From Granulicatella adiacens (GTDB lineage Bacteria; Bacillota; Bacilli; Lactobacillales; Aerococcaceae), in NCBI GenBank assembly GCA_018364485.1, contig JAGZLX010000026.1, positions 1-23,096 of the forward strand: a DNA stretch of 23,096 bases, in the 5' to 3' direction. Shown piece by piece: positions 15,727 through 22,530 of the stretch; the first letter of the stretch is position 1, and each line of letters begins with the position of its first letter. The position numbers were made by a program, and so were the translations under genes. The notes under the pieces are model-generated. The model did not search any database. It was given only the letters and a program-made list of their open reading frames with translations, and was not told where the DNA came from.

Positions 15727-16764
15727 TTATTTATGCACAAACATTGCGTCGCCAAAACTAAAGAAGCGGTAACGTTCTTCGATGGCGTGCTGATACGCTT
15801 CTAGTGTGAATTCACGTCCAAGATAAGCGCTGACAAGCATAACAAGCGTTGATTTTGGCAAGTGGAAGTTCGTCACAAACGCGTCCACCACGCGGAACTC
15901 ATACCCAGGCGAGATGAAAATATCCGTCCACCCACTCGCTGGCACTACATGCCCATCATTATCTCTCGCAACTGTTTCTAGCGTACGAATCGAAGTCGTA
16001 CCAACGGCAATAACACGTTTGCCAGCTTTTTTAGTCGCTTCAATCATGTCTGCAGTTTCTTTTGACACATTATAATACTCTGAATGCATCTTATGGTCTT
16101 CTAGTGATTCCACTGAAACAGGTCTAAAAGTTCCAAGTCCAACGTGCAACGTAACTGGAACAATATTTACGCCCTTCTCACGGATTTTTTGCATTAATTC
16201 TTCCGTAAAGTGCAAGCCAGCTGTAGGTGCTGCTGCAGATCCATTTTCTTTCGCATAAACGGTTTGATAACGTTCTTTATCTTCTAAACGTTCTTTGATA
16301 TATGGTGGCAATGGCATTTCACCAAGAGATTCCAACACTTCTAGGAATACTCCTTCGTACGAAAACTCAATAATACGTCCACCCTGTTCTAATTCTTCGA
16401 CAACCGTTGCTTTAAGTCTGCCATCTCCAAAAGAAACAACACTACCTACTTTCATACGTTTGGCAGGTTTCACAAGTGTTTCCCACTTGTCGCCTTCCGT
16501 ATTCGTTAATAGTAAGACTTCAATATGAGCGCCCGTTTCTTCTTTTGTTCCATAAAGACGCGCTGGAAGTACACGCGTGTTATTCACAACAAGTGTATCT
16601 CCTTCTTCTAATTCATCTAGTAAATCAGAAAAATGTTTATCTTCAATGCTATGTGTTGTTTTATCCACCACTAATAAACGTGAAGACGTACGGTCTTTCA
16701 ATGGAGTTTGAGCGATTAATTCTTCGGGTAAATCGAAGTCAAAATCTTTCGTTGTATAGTTCAT
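15727..16764 (-). CDS. queA: tRNA preQ1(34) S-adenosylmethionine ribosyltransferase-isomerase
   Basis: A 345-residue QueA that transfers and rearranges the ribosyl group of SAM onto preQ1 in the tRNA wobble position, making epoxyqueuosine. Family stretches are FDFDLPEELIAQTPLKDRTSSRLLV at the N-terminus, VVNNTRVLPARLYG, GSAAAPTAGLHFTEELM in the centre, HVGLGTFRPV, VGTTSIRTLE and TNFHLPKSTLVMLVSA. The C-terminal Tyr-Arg-Phe-Phe-Ser-Phe-Gly-Asp is also typical. The ATG at 16764 has AAGGAAGG upstream and follows ruvB by 14 bp. In many Firmicutes tgt follows queA in the same operon; here tgt is absent and a structured element and tandem repeats follow, so tgt must lie elsewhere or be missing. Confidence 0.96.
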   Translation of the reverse strand: MNYTTKDFDFDLPEELIAQTPLKDRTSSRLLVVDKTTHSIEDKHFSDLLDELEEGDTLVVNNTRVLPARLYGTKEETGAHIEVLLLTNTEGDKWETLVKPAKRMKVGSVVSFGDGRLKATVVEELEQGGRIIEFSYEGVFLEVLESLGEMPLPPYIKERLEDKERYQTVYAKENGSAAAPTAGLHFTEELMQKIREKGVNIVPVTLHVGLGTFRPVSVESLEDHKMHSEYYNVSKETADMIEATKKAGKRVIAVGTTSIRTLETVARDNDGHVVPASGWTDIFISPGYEFRVVDAFVTNFHLPKSTLVMLVSAYLGREFTLEAYQHAIEERYRFFSFGDAMFVHK

Positions 16765-16778
16765 TTCTATTTCCTTCC

Positions 16779-17786
16779 TTACGACATGGGATATAAGCGC
16801 CCTAAGTGAGCATATCCTTCTGGCGTCACCACACGACCGCGTGATGTCCGTTTTAAAAATCCAATTTGTAATAAATATGGTTCATACATATCTTCGATAG
16901 TTTCGGCGTCTTCTGAAATGTTCGCCGCAATGGCTCCAAGTCCAACTGGACCGCCATCATATAAATCAATCATTGCCGTCAATAATTTACGGTCAATATG
17001 GTCTAACCCTTTAGCGTCTACTCGTAACACTTTTAGGGCTTGCTGCGTAATTTCTTTTGAAATCATGCCTTCTTCGTATACTTGAGAAAAGTCACGTACA
17101 CGCTTCAAGAGACGGTTCGCAATACGCGGTGTTCCACGAGAACGAAGCGCAATCTCAAGAGCGGCTTCCTCTTTAATTTCACTATCAAAAACATTCGCAC
17201 TACGTTTAACAATCTCAGCTAGAGATGCCTCATCGTAATATTCCATATGTTCCACAATCCCGAAACGGTCACGAAGCGGTGCAGAAAGTGCCCCTGCACG
17301 AGTCGTCGCACCAATTAACGTGAACGGTGGCAATGGGAAATGTACCGGATGCGCAGTTGGCCCTTGTCCGACTACGATATCCACGAAGAAATCTTCCATC
17401 GCTGAATACAGCATCTCTTCTACCACACGTGGCAAGCGGTGAATCTCGTCAATAAATAAGACATCCCCTGCTTGTAAGTCATTTAAAAGCGCAACTAAGT
17501 CTCCTGGACGTTCGATTGCTGGTCCACTCGTCGTCTTAATGCCCACTTCTAATTCATTCGCAATGACCATCGCAAGTGTCGTCTTCCCGAGTCCTGGAGG
17601 CCCGTATAGTAACACGTGATCCAAGGCTTCAGAACGACTGCGAGCCGCTTGAATATAGACGGCAAGCTCTTCTTTTACTTTTTGTTGACCGATATATTGT
17701 TGCAACGTCTGTGGTCTTAGTGATAATTCGGCTTGTACTTCCCCTTCGTCTAGCGGGTTTCCGTCAATAAAACGTTCTTCCTCCAC
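16779..17786 (-). CDS. ruvB: Holliday junction branch migration ATPase RuvB
   Basis: A 335-residue AAA+ motor that, as a hexamer loaded by RuvA, drives branch migration of Holliday junctions. Walker A is GPPGLGKT at 62-69, Walker B is LFIDEIH at about 110-116 and sensor 1 lies in FTLIGATTRAGALSAPLRDRFGI. The C-terminal winged helix includes GGPVGLGAIAANISEDAETIEDMYEPYLLQIGFLKRTSRGR. The start is a GTG at 17786, with GGAGG 6 bases upstream. It sits 12 bp after ruvA and 14 bp before queA. There is no ruvC, as expected in Firmicutes, where RecU resolves junctions. Confidence 0.97.
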   Translation of the reverse strand: MEEERFIDGNPLDEGEVQAELSLRPQTLQQYIGQQKVKEELAVYIQAARSRSEALDHVLLYGPPGLGKTTLAMVIANELEVGIKTTSGPAIERPGDLVALLNDLQAGDVLFIDEIHRLPRVVEEMLYSAMEDFFVDIVVGQGPTAHPVHFPLPPFTLIGATTRAGALSAPLRDRFGIVEHMEYYDEASLAEIVKRSANVFDSEIKEEAALEIALRSRGTPRIANRLLKRVRDFSQVYEEGMISKEITQQALKVLRVDAKGLDHIDRKLLTAMIDLYDGGPVGLGAIAANISEDAETIEDMYEPYLLQIGFLKRTSRGRVVTPEGYAHLGRLYPMS

Positions 17787-17798
17787 GATAATCCTCCA

Positions 17799-18386
17799 TT
17801 ATTTCATTAATAGTTTAAAGGCTACTTTTAATGCCTCTTGCGTCGTACTTGGAGCAGCTGCTTCCAGCGACTTCCAAATCTTTGTAATTTCCTTTGCAGA
17901 ATAACCAAGGCCCAGTAAGGCTTCTTTCGCTTCTTCCAGTGTTGCTTGGTTTGTTGAAGCAACTGCTTTCGTCGTTTCTTCTGGGACAGCTTCAAACTTC
18001 CCTTTCAAGTCTAGAATAATTTGCTGCGCTGTTTTTTTACCAACACCTGGGAATTTCGTTAAATAAGTGACATTGCCACTTTCTACAGCGTTCACGAACC
18101 CTTCTGTATCGTCATTGGCTAAAATACTCATCGCACTCTTTGGCCCGATACCAGAAACGCTAATTAAACGTTGGAATAATTCACGCTCTTCGCTTGAAAT
18201 AAATCCGTATAAGGTAATTGAATCTTCACGAACGACTTGTTGCACTAATACTTTAATTTGTTTCTTCAGAGAATCTTGTAGGCGGTATGGGTTGGCAAAG
18301 ACCACTTGATACCCTACGCCATGCACATCGACAACAATTGCTGTTGGTAAGATATGCGCTAACTCTCCATTTAAATATTCATACAT
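17799..18386 (-). CDS. ruvA: Holliday junction DNA helicase subunit RuvA
   Basis: A 195-residue RuvA, the tetramer that binds the four-way junction and loads RuvB. The N-terminal OB domain (MYEYLNGELAHILPTAIVVDVHGVGYQVVF) is followed by two helix-hairpin-helix motifs, LISVSGIGPKSAMSIL and LTKFPGVGKKTAQQIILDLKGK (about residues 73-130), then a flexible linker and the C-terminal RuvB-binding domain EEAKEALLGLGYSAKEI...EALKVAFKLLMK. The ATG at 18386 has AAAAGGAG upstream. It is first in the ruvA-ruvB-queA series and has a promoter at 18420-18449. Confidence 0.97.
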   Translation of the reverse strand: MYEYLNGELAHILPTAIVVDVHGVGYQVVFANPYRLQDSLKKQIKVLVQQVVREDSITLYGFISSEERELFQRLISVSGIGPKSAMSILANDDTEGFVNAVESGNVTYLTKFPGVGKKTAQQIILDLKGKFEAVPEETTKAVASTNQATLEEAKEALLGLGYSAKEITKIWKSLEAAAPSTTQEALKVAFKLLMK

Positions 18387-18419
18387 GAATGATACTCCTT
18401 TTTTGTCTATATCAGAACA

Positions 18420-18449
18420 ATTTTAGCATAACAAGAAGGTCTAGGGCAA
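18420..18449 (-). promoter_or_regulatory. Promoter of ruvA-ruvB-queA
   Basis: On the minus strand, -35 TTGCCC (18449-18444), an 18-base spacer and -10 TAAAAT (18425-18420) preceded by TGC, an extended -10. It lies about 35 bases before the ruvA ATG. No LexA-type box was found by eye. Confidence 0.6.
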
Positions 18450-18470
18450 ATGTCTGTTCGTATAGTGTTC

Positions 18471-18515
18471 AAAAAAAGCAGACCCCTTCGAAAGAGACTG
18501 CTTTTAAAAGTTAAG
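18471..18515 (-). terminator. Terminator after the FMN reductase
   Basis: The minus strand forms AAAGCAG...CTGCTTT with an inner CTC/GGG extension and then a run of seven T's (A's at 18471-18477 on plus). It lies just after the reductase stop. Confidence 0.82.
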
Positions 18516-18528
18516 TTTTAAATTTTAA

Positions 18529-19068
18529 TTATGCATTTAATAATGCTTCTGCTTGTTTTTCAAGGCCTGCTACTACTTCATCGCTTAATGTAACAACGCC
18601 TGTTCCCCAAGCTTCAGGGTTAATTTTAGCGCCAGTGAATTCGCCTACTACTTGCATGCGAATGAATGGTAATAATGCGTTATAAGCTGCAAATAATGGT
18701 TCGTGACCTGCATTTGCCATTGCTGATACAGTTACAAATTTATCTTGTAAAATAGATGGTCCATGTGTATCTGATAAATCTAACGCACGGCTCATCCAGT
18801 CTAATAGATTCTTCACTGTCCCGGGAATTGCGAAGTTATATGCTGGTGAGAAGATCCATACTGCATCTGCTTTACCGAATGCGTCTCTTGCTGCTTGTAC
18901 TTCAGGTAATACTGGAGTTTCTAAGTCTTGGTTCATTAATGGAAGTTTTGAGTAATCTAAGTAAGTGACTGTTGCTTTGCCTTCTAAAATACGTTCTGCT
19001 TTTTCAGCCATTTGGTGGTTGAAGCTACCTTTACGTAAGCTACCTACTACGAATAAAATGTTTTTCAT
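18529..19068 (-). CDS. NAD(P)H-dependent FMN reductase, flavodoxin-like
   Basis: A 179-residue protein of the NADPH-dependent FMN reductase family (PF03358 type). The flavodoxin-like fold is indicated by FVVGSLRKGSFNHQMAEKAE, where the GSLRKGSFN loop binds FMN phosphate, and by the second flavin loop SPAYNFAIPGTVKNLLDWMSRAL. Members use NAD(P)H to reduce FMN, quinones, azo dyes or metal ions, so the true substrate cannot be told. The frame begins at a TTG at 19074, but AGAGG lies 8 bases before the ATG at 19068, so that start was chosen. It is monocistronic with its own terminator. A 400-bp upstream interval, including a 28-bp dyad at 19254-19281, separates it from the divergent PspC gene. 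Confidence 0.87.
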   Translation of the reverse strand: MKNILFVVGSLRKGSFNHQMAEKAERILEGKATVTYLDYSKLPLMNQDLETPVLPEVQAARDAFGKADAVWIFSPAYNFAIPGTVKNLLDWMSRALDLSDTHGPSILQDKFVTVSAMANAGHEPLFAAYNALLPFIRMQVVGEFTGAKINPEAWGTGVVTLSDEVVAGLEKQAEALLNA

Positions 19069-19473
19069 GTTCAAATCCTCTTTTCATCTTTTTCAGCCAA
19101 GAAAGTGACGTCTTCTCTCTTGGAACTGTCATTAGATTATCATCACTTAAACGTTAAAGCAATTTATCTGCTTACAAAAAAATCTATTCTACTTAAATAA
19201 AAAAAGGCCTACAATCGTTGATATTACAATGTTCTAAAAGAAAAAAACAAAAAATCATTATAATGTATACGTTATAATGATAAAAATTTTTCTATGCTTT
19301 TTGATATGATTAGCAGGGAAATCGTTAAATTTGAAATTATTGTGACTCCAAGGTCGATTTTACTTTCAAATTAGAATATTCGAGTTCATTTTTGTGAAAC
19401 CCTTAATTTATACTATTTTTTATATGTAACATATGCTACAGTCGATATATAAACATCGACAAGGAGTGTTCTT
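19069..19473. other. 405-bp intergenic interval between divergent FMN reductase and PspC genes
   Basis: AT-rich and without a credible gene. It holds a 28-bp dyad (19254-19281), a wide inverted repeat (AATTTGAAA 19328-19336 with TTTCAAATT 19364-19372), a 6-1-6 dyad ATATGT-A-ACATAT (19422-19434) and a hairpin GTCGAT...ATCGAC (19441-19460) directly before the Shine-Dalgarno of the PspC gene. I could not place confident promoters. Confidence 0.6.
19254..19281. promoter_or_regulatory. 28-bp dyad, possible operator
   Basis: Two perfect 10-bp arms, ATCATTATAA (19254-19263) and TTATAATGAT (19272-19281), around TGTATACG, whose centre GTATAC is itself palindromic. It resembles the AT-rich TTATAAT half-sites of Fur-family (PerR/Fur) boxes but has a wider spacing. 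Position between two divergent genes suggests regulation of one or both. Confidence 0.45.
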
Positions 19474-19662
19474 ATGTCAGAAAAACGTTTAACACGTAAA
19501 GTAAATGAAAAGAAAATTGCTGGAGTATGTGCTGGTGTAGCTGATTACTTTGGACTAGACGTAGCAATGGTTCGTCTAGGGTGGGCTCTTTCATTCTTAT
19601 TAGCTGGTGCTGGTGGTTTCTTATACGTGCTATTATGGTTCTTATTACCAGAAGCTGAATAA
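19474..19662 (+). CDS. Minimal PspC-domain membrane protein
   Basis: A 62-residue protein consisting of one PspC domain: RLTRKVNEKKIAGVCAGVADYFGLDVAMVRLGWAL, then a single membrane helix (about 34-58, FLLAGAGGFLYVLLWFLLP). PspC-domain proteins are linked to phage-shock and cell-envelope stress responses; in lactic acid bacteria such genes often belong to LiaR/CesR-type regulons, but I see no recognisable box for those here. The ATG has AAGGAG 7 bases upstream. A hairpin (19441-19460) abuts that site and could affect translation. It is monocistronic, with its own terminator. Larger PspC proteins carry extra C-terminal domains, absent here. Confidence 0.9.
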   Translation: MSEKRLTRKVNEKKIAGVCAGVADYFGLDVAMVRLGWALSFLLAGAGGFLYVLLWFLLPEAE

Positions 19663-19673
19663 TATAATAATGT

Positions 19674-19697
19674 GCAGGCAGAGATGCCTGCTTTTTT
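19674..19697 (+). terminator. Terminator of the PspC gene
   Basis: GCAGGCA-gaga-TGCCTGC followed by six T's, starting 12 bases after the stop codon. Confidence 0.93.
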
Positions 19698-19725
19698 GTG
19701 CTCTGCTATATTTATATGTAAAGAA

Positions 19726-19751
19726 AAAAACGACTCCGAGAAGTCGTTTTT
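19726..19751. terminator. Bidirectional terminator-like hairpin
   Basis: A 10-bp stem, AAAAACGACT (19726-19735) with AGTCGTTTTT (19742-19751), loop of 6, T-runs in both directions. On minus it follows the hairpin/palindrome segment 19797-19885 and would end any transcript passing the first terminator after pta. Confidence 0.75.
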
Positions 19752-19796
19752 GTGTAGTTGAGCTCGCCATCGCAGAAATCGCGAAGTCTCGTATCG

Positions 19797-19885
19797 CTCA
19801 GTAGCTTATTGATGTTCTTTTCATCACTCGTGATTCAAGAACATCTAATAAGCCTTGAGGAAATCATTCACAGTGTGAATGATTT
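19797..19885. other. Long imperfect hairpin followed by a 25-bp palindrome
   Basis: Hairpin 19797-19859 in tiers: CTCA/TGAG, GCTTATT (19804-19810)/AATAAGC (19847-19853), ATGTTCTT (19812-19819)/AAGAACAT (19837-19844), then ATCA-CTCG-TGAT at the tip. Directly beside it, AAATCATTCACA (19861-19872) and TGTGAATGATTT (19874-19885) form a palindrome with a single central base. No gene covers it. It lies between two bidirectional terminators. Confidence 0.6.
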
Positions 19886-19901
19886 GGAATTTACATAAAG
19901 C

Positions 19902-19931
19902 AAAAATGACTCGCACTGCGAGTCATTTTTT
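19902..19931. terminator. Bidirectional terminator downstream of pta
   Basis: A 14-bp inverted repeat (19902-19915 and 19917-19930) separated by one base, with T-runs on both strands. On minus it is the first strong terminator after pta, about 137 bases past its stop. Confidence 0.85.
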
Positions 19932-19961
19932 GTCTTCTGTCTTTCTCTTGAAATCGGGCTC

Positions 19962-20059
19962 CAAAGTGCAAAAGCTCAAGCCTTTCTCACTTTGTCCGCA
20001 CGACTATTCTAGTCGTTTACGGCAAAGTTCGAACCGTCATCGCTTTTGAGCGCACTTTG
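19962..20059 (-). other. Two-tier hairpin in the pta 3' region, possible 3' UTR RNA
   Basis: Outer stem: 19962-19968 pairs with 20053-20059 and 19969-19975 with 20042-20048, giving 14 pairs with a 4-base bulge (AGCG). Inner hairpin 19989-20028: ACTTTG/CAAAGT, CCG/CGG and ACGACTA/TAGTCGT around a 3-base loop. On the minus strand it begins 8 bases after the pta stop and is followed by the terminator at 19902-19931, so it would sit in the pta mRNA 3' end. Strand is assigned from that position; the fold itself is symmetric. Class unknown. Confidence 0.55.
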
Positions 20060-20066
20060 TCGCACC

Positions 20067-21056
20067 TTAGTTTTCCATCAATGCTTGGTTAGCTGTAATG
20101 ATCGCTAATTTGTAGACGTCTTCTTCGTTACATCCACGTGATAAGTCAGAGATTGGTTTGTTTAATCCTTGTAGGATTGGTCCGATTGCTTCGAAGTTAC
20201 CGAAACGTTGTGCAATTTTGTATCCGATGTTACCTGATTGGATTTCTGGGAATACGAATACTGTTGCTTGTCCAGCTACTGGTGAGTCTGGAGCTTTTTG
20301 TTTACCAACGCTTGGTACGAATGCTGCGTCGAATTGTAATTCTCCGTCGATGTTGTAGTTTGGAGCTAATTCTTGAGCGATTTTAGTTGCTTCAGCTACT
20401 TTTAATGCTTCTTCAGATTTAGCAGAACCTTTAGTTGAGAAACTTAACATTGCAACGTTTGGTTCGATACCGAATAATTCAGCTGTTTTAGCAGATTCAA
20501 CTGCGATTTCAGCTAATTCTTGTGCGTTAGGGTTGATGTTGATTGCGCAGTCTGAGAATAAGTATTTCTTAGATTTGTCGCTGTTGATCATGATGAACGC
20601 ACCACTTGTACGAGATACCCCTGGTTTTGTTTTGATGATTTGTAATGCTGGGCGTACAGTGTCCCCTGTTGAGTGAACCGCACCAGATACTAATCCGTCT
20701 GCTAATCCCATGTATACCATCATTGTTCCGAAGTAAGTTACGTCACGTAATAATTTTTGTGCATCTTCTTCAGATACTTTACCTTTACGACGTTCTACAA
20801 AGCTTGCTACCATTTCTGCATATTTATCGTCTGCATAAGTTTCAGGATCGATAATTTCTAAATGAGAAATGTTAAATCCACGAGCGTTTGCCACTTCGTT
20901 AATTTGGTCTACATTCCCAAGTAAGATTGGTTTGCAAAGTCCATCTGCTAATAAACGAACCGCTGCACCAATAATTCTTGGTTCATCTCCTTCTGGAAAT
21001 ACGATTTTAACGTCTTTCCCTTTCACTTTAAGTGATAATTCTTCAAATAATTCCAC
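20067..21056 (-). CDS. pta: Phosphate acetyltransferase
   Basis: A 329-residue enzyme that exchanges CoA and phosphate on the acetyl group (acetyl-CoA and Pi to acetyl-phosphate), feeding acetate kinase for ATP in mixed-acid fermentation. It has the short Firmicutes form, only the PTA_PTB domain, without the N-terminal regulatory domain of E. coli Pta. Motifs are VKIVFPEGDEPRIIGAA at the start, DGLVSGAVHSTGDTVRPALQIIKT, SDCAININPNAQELAEIA, MLSFSTKGSAKSEEALKV and ELQFDAAFVPSVGKQKAPDSPVAGQATVFVFPEIQSGNIGYKIAQR. The start is a GTG at 21056, with GGAGGG upstream. It is monocistronic; ackA is not in the window. The intergenic region to the exporter genes carries three AGTACA motifs that could regulate it. 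Confidence 0.96.
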   Translation of the reverse strand: MELFEELSLKVKGKDVKIVFPEGDEPRIIGAAVRLLADGLCKPILLGNVDQINEVANARGFNISHLEIIDPETYADDKYAEMVASFVERRKGKVSEEDAQKLLRDVTYFGTMMVYMGLADGLVSGAVHSTGDTVRPALQIIKTKPGVSRTSGAFIMINSDKSKKYLFSDCAININPNAQELAEIAVESAKTAELFGIEPNVAMLSFSTKGSAKSEEALKVAEATKIAQELAPNYNIDGELQFDAAFVPSVGKQKAPDSPVAGQATVFVFPEIQSGNIGYKIAQRFGNFEAIGPILQGLNKPISDLSRGCNEEDVYKLAIITANQALMEN

Positions 21057-21110
21057 GGATATCCCTCCAAAAATTTGTTATCTTAATAATACACTAAATA
21101 CTTTTAAAAA

Positions 21111-21184
21111 AACAGTACAATGTTAAAACAATCATCAAAAAAACAACTGTACTAATCTGATTGCAATTTAAAAATAGTACAGTT
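21111..21184. promoter_or_regulatory. Three AGTACA motifs between pta and the exporter genes
   Basis: AACTGTACTA (21145-21154) and TAGTACAGTT (21175-21184) are perfect 10-bp inverted copies 20 bases apart, and a third related copy, AACAGTACAA, lies at 21111-21120. The set falls between divergent pta (start 21056) and the exporter promoter (21206-21234). An operator or multi-site binding region is the likely reading; the regulator is unknown. Confidence 0.5.
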
Positions 21185-21205
21185 TCATTTTATAAAAATT
21201 TCTAC

Positions 21206-21234
21206 TTAGCAAAACACCGCTAGTATGCTATACT
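21206..21234 (+). promoter_or_regulatory. Promoter of the ThrE-type exporter genes
   Basis: -35 TTAGCA (21206-21211), a 17-base spacer and -10 TATACT (21229-21234) preceded by TGC, an extended -10. It lies about 30 bases before the GTG start. Confidence 0.65.
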
Positions 21235-21265
21235 TAGAGAGTATTTTAGTAAGGAGGAAGGCTTT

Positions 21266-22036
21266 GTGCGATCATATGCAAAAAAATTAATGGATACCGC
21301 TATTCTTGCTGGTCAAATCATGCTCGAATGCAATGCGGAATCATATCGCGTGGAAGAAACCATGAACTATATTCTCTCCACTTCAAACTTTGAAACTTGC
21401 GAAGCCTTCGCAATGGCGACTGGAATCTTTGCAACGCTCGATGATGACTGCATCGATTCTATTACAGAAATTCGTCGTGTTCCAAATCGTGACACGAACT
21501 TGAACCGAATTTATAAGGTCAATGCAATCTCTCGTCAATTAGTGACAAAAGAAATTGACCTCGATACAGCTTATCAACGATTACAGGACTTAAAAGAATC
21601 AGAATATCCACAGTGGTTAAAAGACTTAGGCCTTGTTCTGATGTGCGGGTTCTACGCTGCTCTATTTGGAGCAACGCCAATTGAACTCGTCATTGCATCA
21701 GTAGCAGCGGTTATCATGCCATTTATTTATAAGTTAGATCCGAAATTAAAATTAGGAACATTCGTGTTGAACCTCCTATCGATCATTCCAGCGATTGTCA
21801 TTATCATTATGATTCAGAAACATTTCGTTCCGGACGCTCGAATCGGTATCTCCATTGTAGGATTAATCATGCCGGCCGTTCCTGGAACCGCCATTACAAA
21901 TGCCATTCGCGATACATTACGCGGAGACTACAACTCAGGAGCAGCTCGGGCAATTGAAGCGTTTGTGACGGCTCTTTCCGTCGCGATTGCTGTTGCTTTG
22001 GGACTCGTCTTAGCAGGAGGTGCAAACCCCTTATGA
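21266..22036 (+). CDS. Threonine/serine exporter ThrE, N-terminal component (DUF1212, YjjP-like)
   Basis: A 256-residue membrane protein. The soluble N-terminal part (1-117) carries the family pattern ILAGQIMLECNAESYRVEETMNYI and then a beta-rich region ending in RLQDLKESEYPQW. Five hydrophobic segments follow at about 121-138, 140-155, 163-183, 192-208 and 232-251. The conserved PGTAITNAIRDTLRGDYNSG lies between the last two. Homologues export threonine/serine in corynebacteria as one fused protein, and the split pair YjjP-YjjB has been linked to succinate export in E. coli, so the substrate is open. The start is a GTG at 21266, with AAGGAGG 8 bases upstream. Its stop overlaps the start of the partner gene by 4 bases (ATGA), which suggests a stoichiometric complex. 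Confidence 0.88.
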   Translation: MRSYAKKLMDTAILAGQIMLECNAESYRVEETMNYILSTSNFETCEAFAMATGIFATLDDDCIDSITEIRRVPNRDTNLNRIYKVNAISRQLVTKEIDLDTAYQRLQDLKESEYPQWLKDLGLVLMCGFYAALFGATPIELVIASVAAVIMPFIYKLDPKLKLGTFVLNLLSIIPAIVIIIMIQKHFVPDARIGISIVGLIMPAVPGTAITNAIRDTLRGDYNSGAARAIEAFVTALSVAIAVALGLVLAGGANPL

Positions 22037-22476
22037 TTTATCAAGTGATTAGTGCTCTCATTGCTGTCTACTTCAGTTGTATTGTCTTTGAAGCACCAAA
22101 ACGACTCCTCATTCATATTTCGATTATTGGAGGCATTGGTTGGTTTGTATATCTCTTCTTCTTGGATAGTTCTGGATTACAACTAGCTACTTACTATAGC
22201 GGCCTTACAATTGCGTTTTTATCGCACTTAGCAGCACGCTATTTTAAAGCTCCCGTAACGGTATTCTTTATTCCTGGATTTTTCCCACTCGTTCCTGGTG
22301 CAGGCATGTATCGTACCGTATACGCCTTCTTTGTAGGAGATGTTGAAAAAGGAAAATTCTTCTTCGGTCAAACAATGATTACCGCCGGGATGATTGCACT
22401 TGCTATCTTTACGGTCGATTCGATTTTCCGTCTGTACTCTCATTGGCAATCTTCACGCCGTCAATCAGCAAACTAA
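22033..22476 (+). CDS. Threonine/serine exporter ThrE, C-terminal component (DUF3815, YjjB-like)
   Basis: A 147-residue membrane protein with about four hydrophobic helices (near 3-18, 28-45, 55-70 and 108-130). The conserved loop is VTVFFIPGFFPLVPGAGMYRTVYAFFVGD, the hallmark of the ThrE_2/YjjB family. It is the partner of the preceding gene, coupled through an ATGA overlap. In fused ThrE proteins both halves lie on one chain, so the two probably act as one transporter. The tail is short and basic (HWQSSRRQSAN). A terminator follows at 22491-22519. Confidence 0.87.
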   Translation: MIYQVISALIAVYFSCIVFEAPKRLLIHISIIGGIGWFVYLFFLDSSGLQLATYYSGLTIAFLSHLAARYFKAPVTVFFIPGFFPLVPGAGMYRTVYAFFVGDVEKGKFFFGQTMITAGMIALAIFTVDSIFRLYSHWQSSRRQSAN

Positions 22477-22490
22477 ATAAATGAACTTGA

Positions 22491-22519
22491 AACTGCCAAA
22501 TTATTTTGGTAGTTTTTTT
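22491..22519 (+). terminator. Terminator of the exporter operon
   Basis: AACTGCCAAA (22491-22500) pairs with TTTGGTAGTT (22505-22514), one G-T pair, with a loop of 4 and then seven T's. Confidence 0.9.
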
Positions 22520-22530
22520 ATATACAAACC

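Noticed and set aside
15453..15755. 100-codon minus-strand open frame across the structured element and repeat unit 3
   Set aside because: It runs through inverted repeats and the end of queA, has no Shine-Dalgarno, and its composition follows the repeats. The covarying fold explains the conservation better.
21928..22449. Minus-strand open frames inside the exporter genes (21928-22116, 22228-22449)
   Set aside because: They are shadows of the coding frames of two well-supported membrane proteins, with no ribosome sites.
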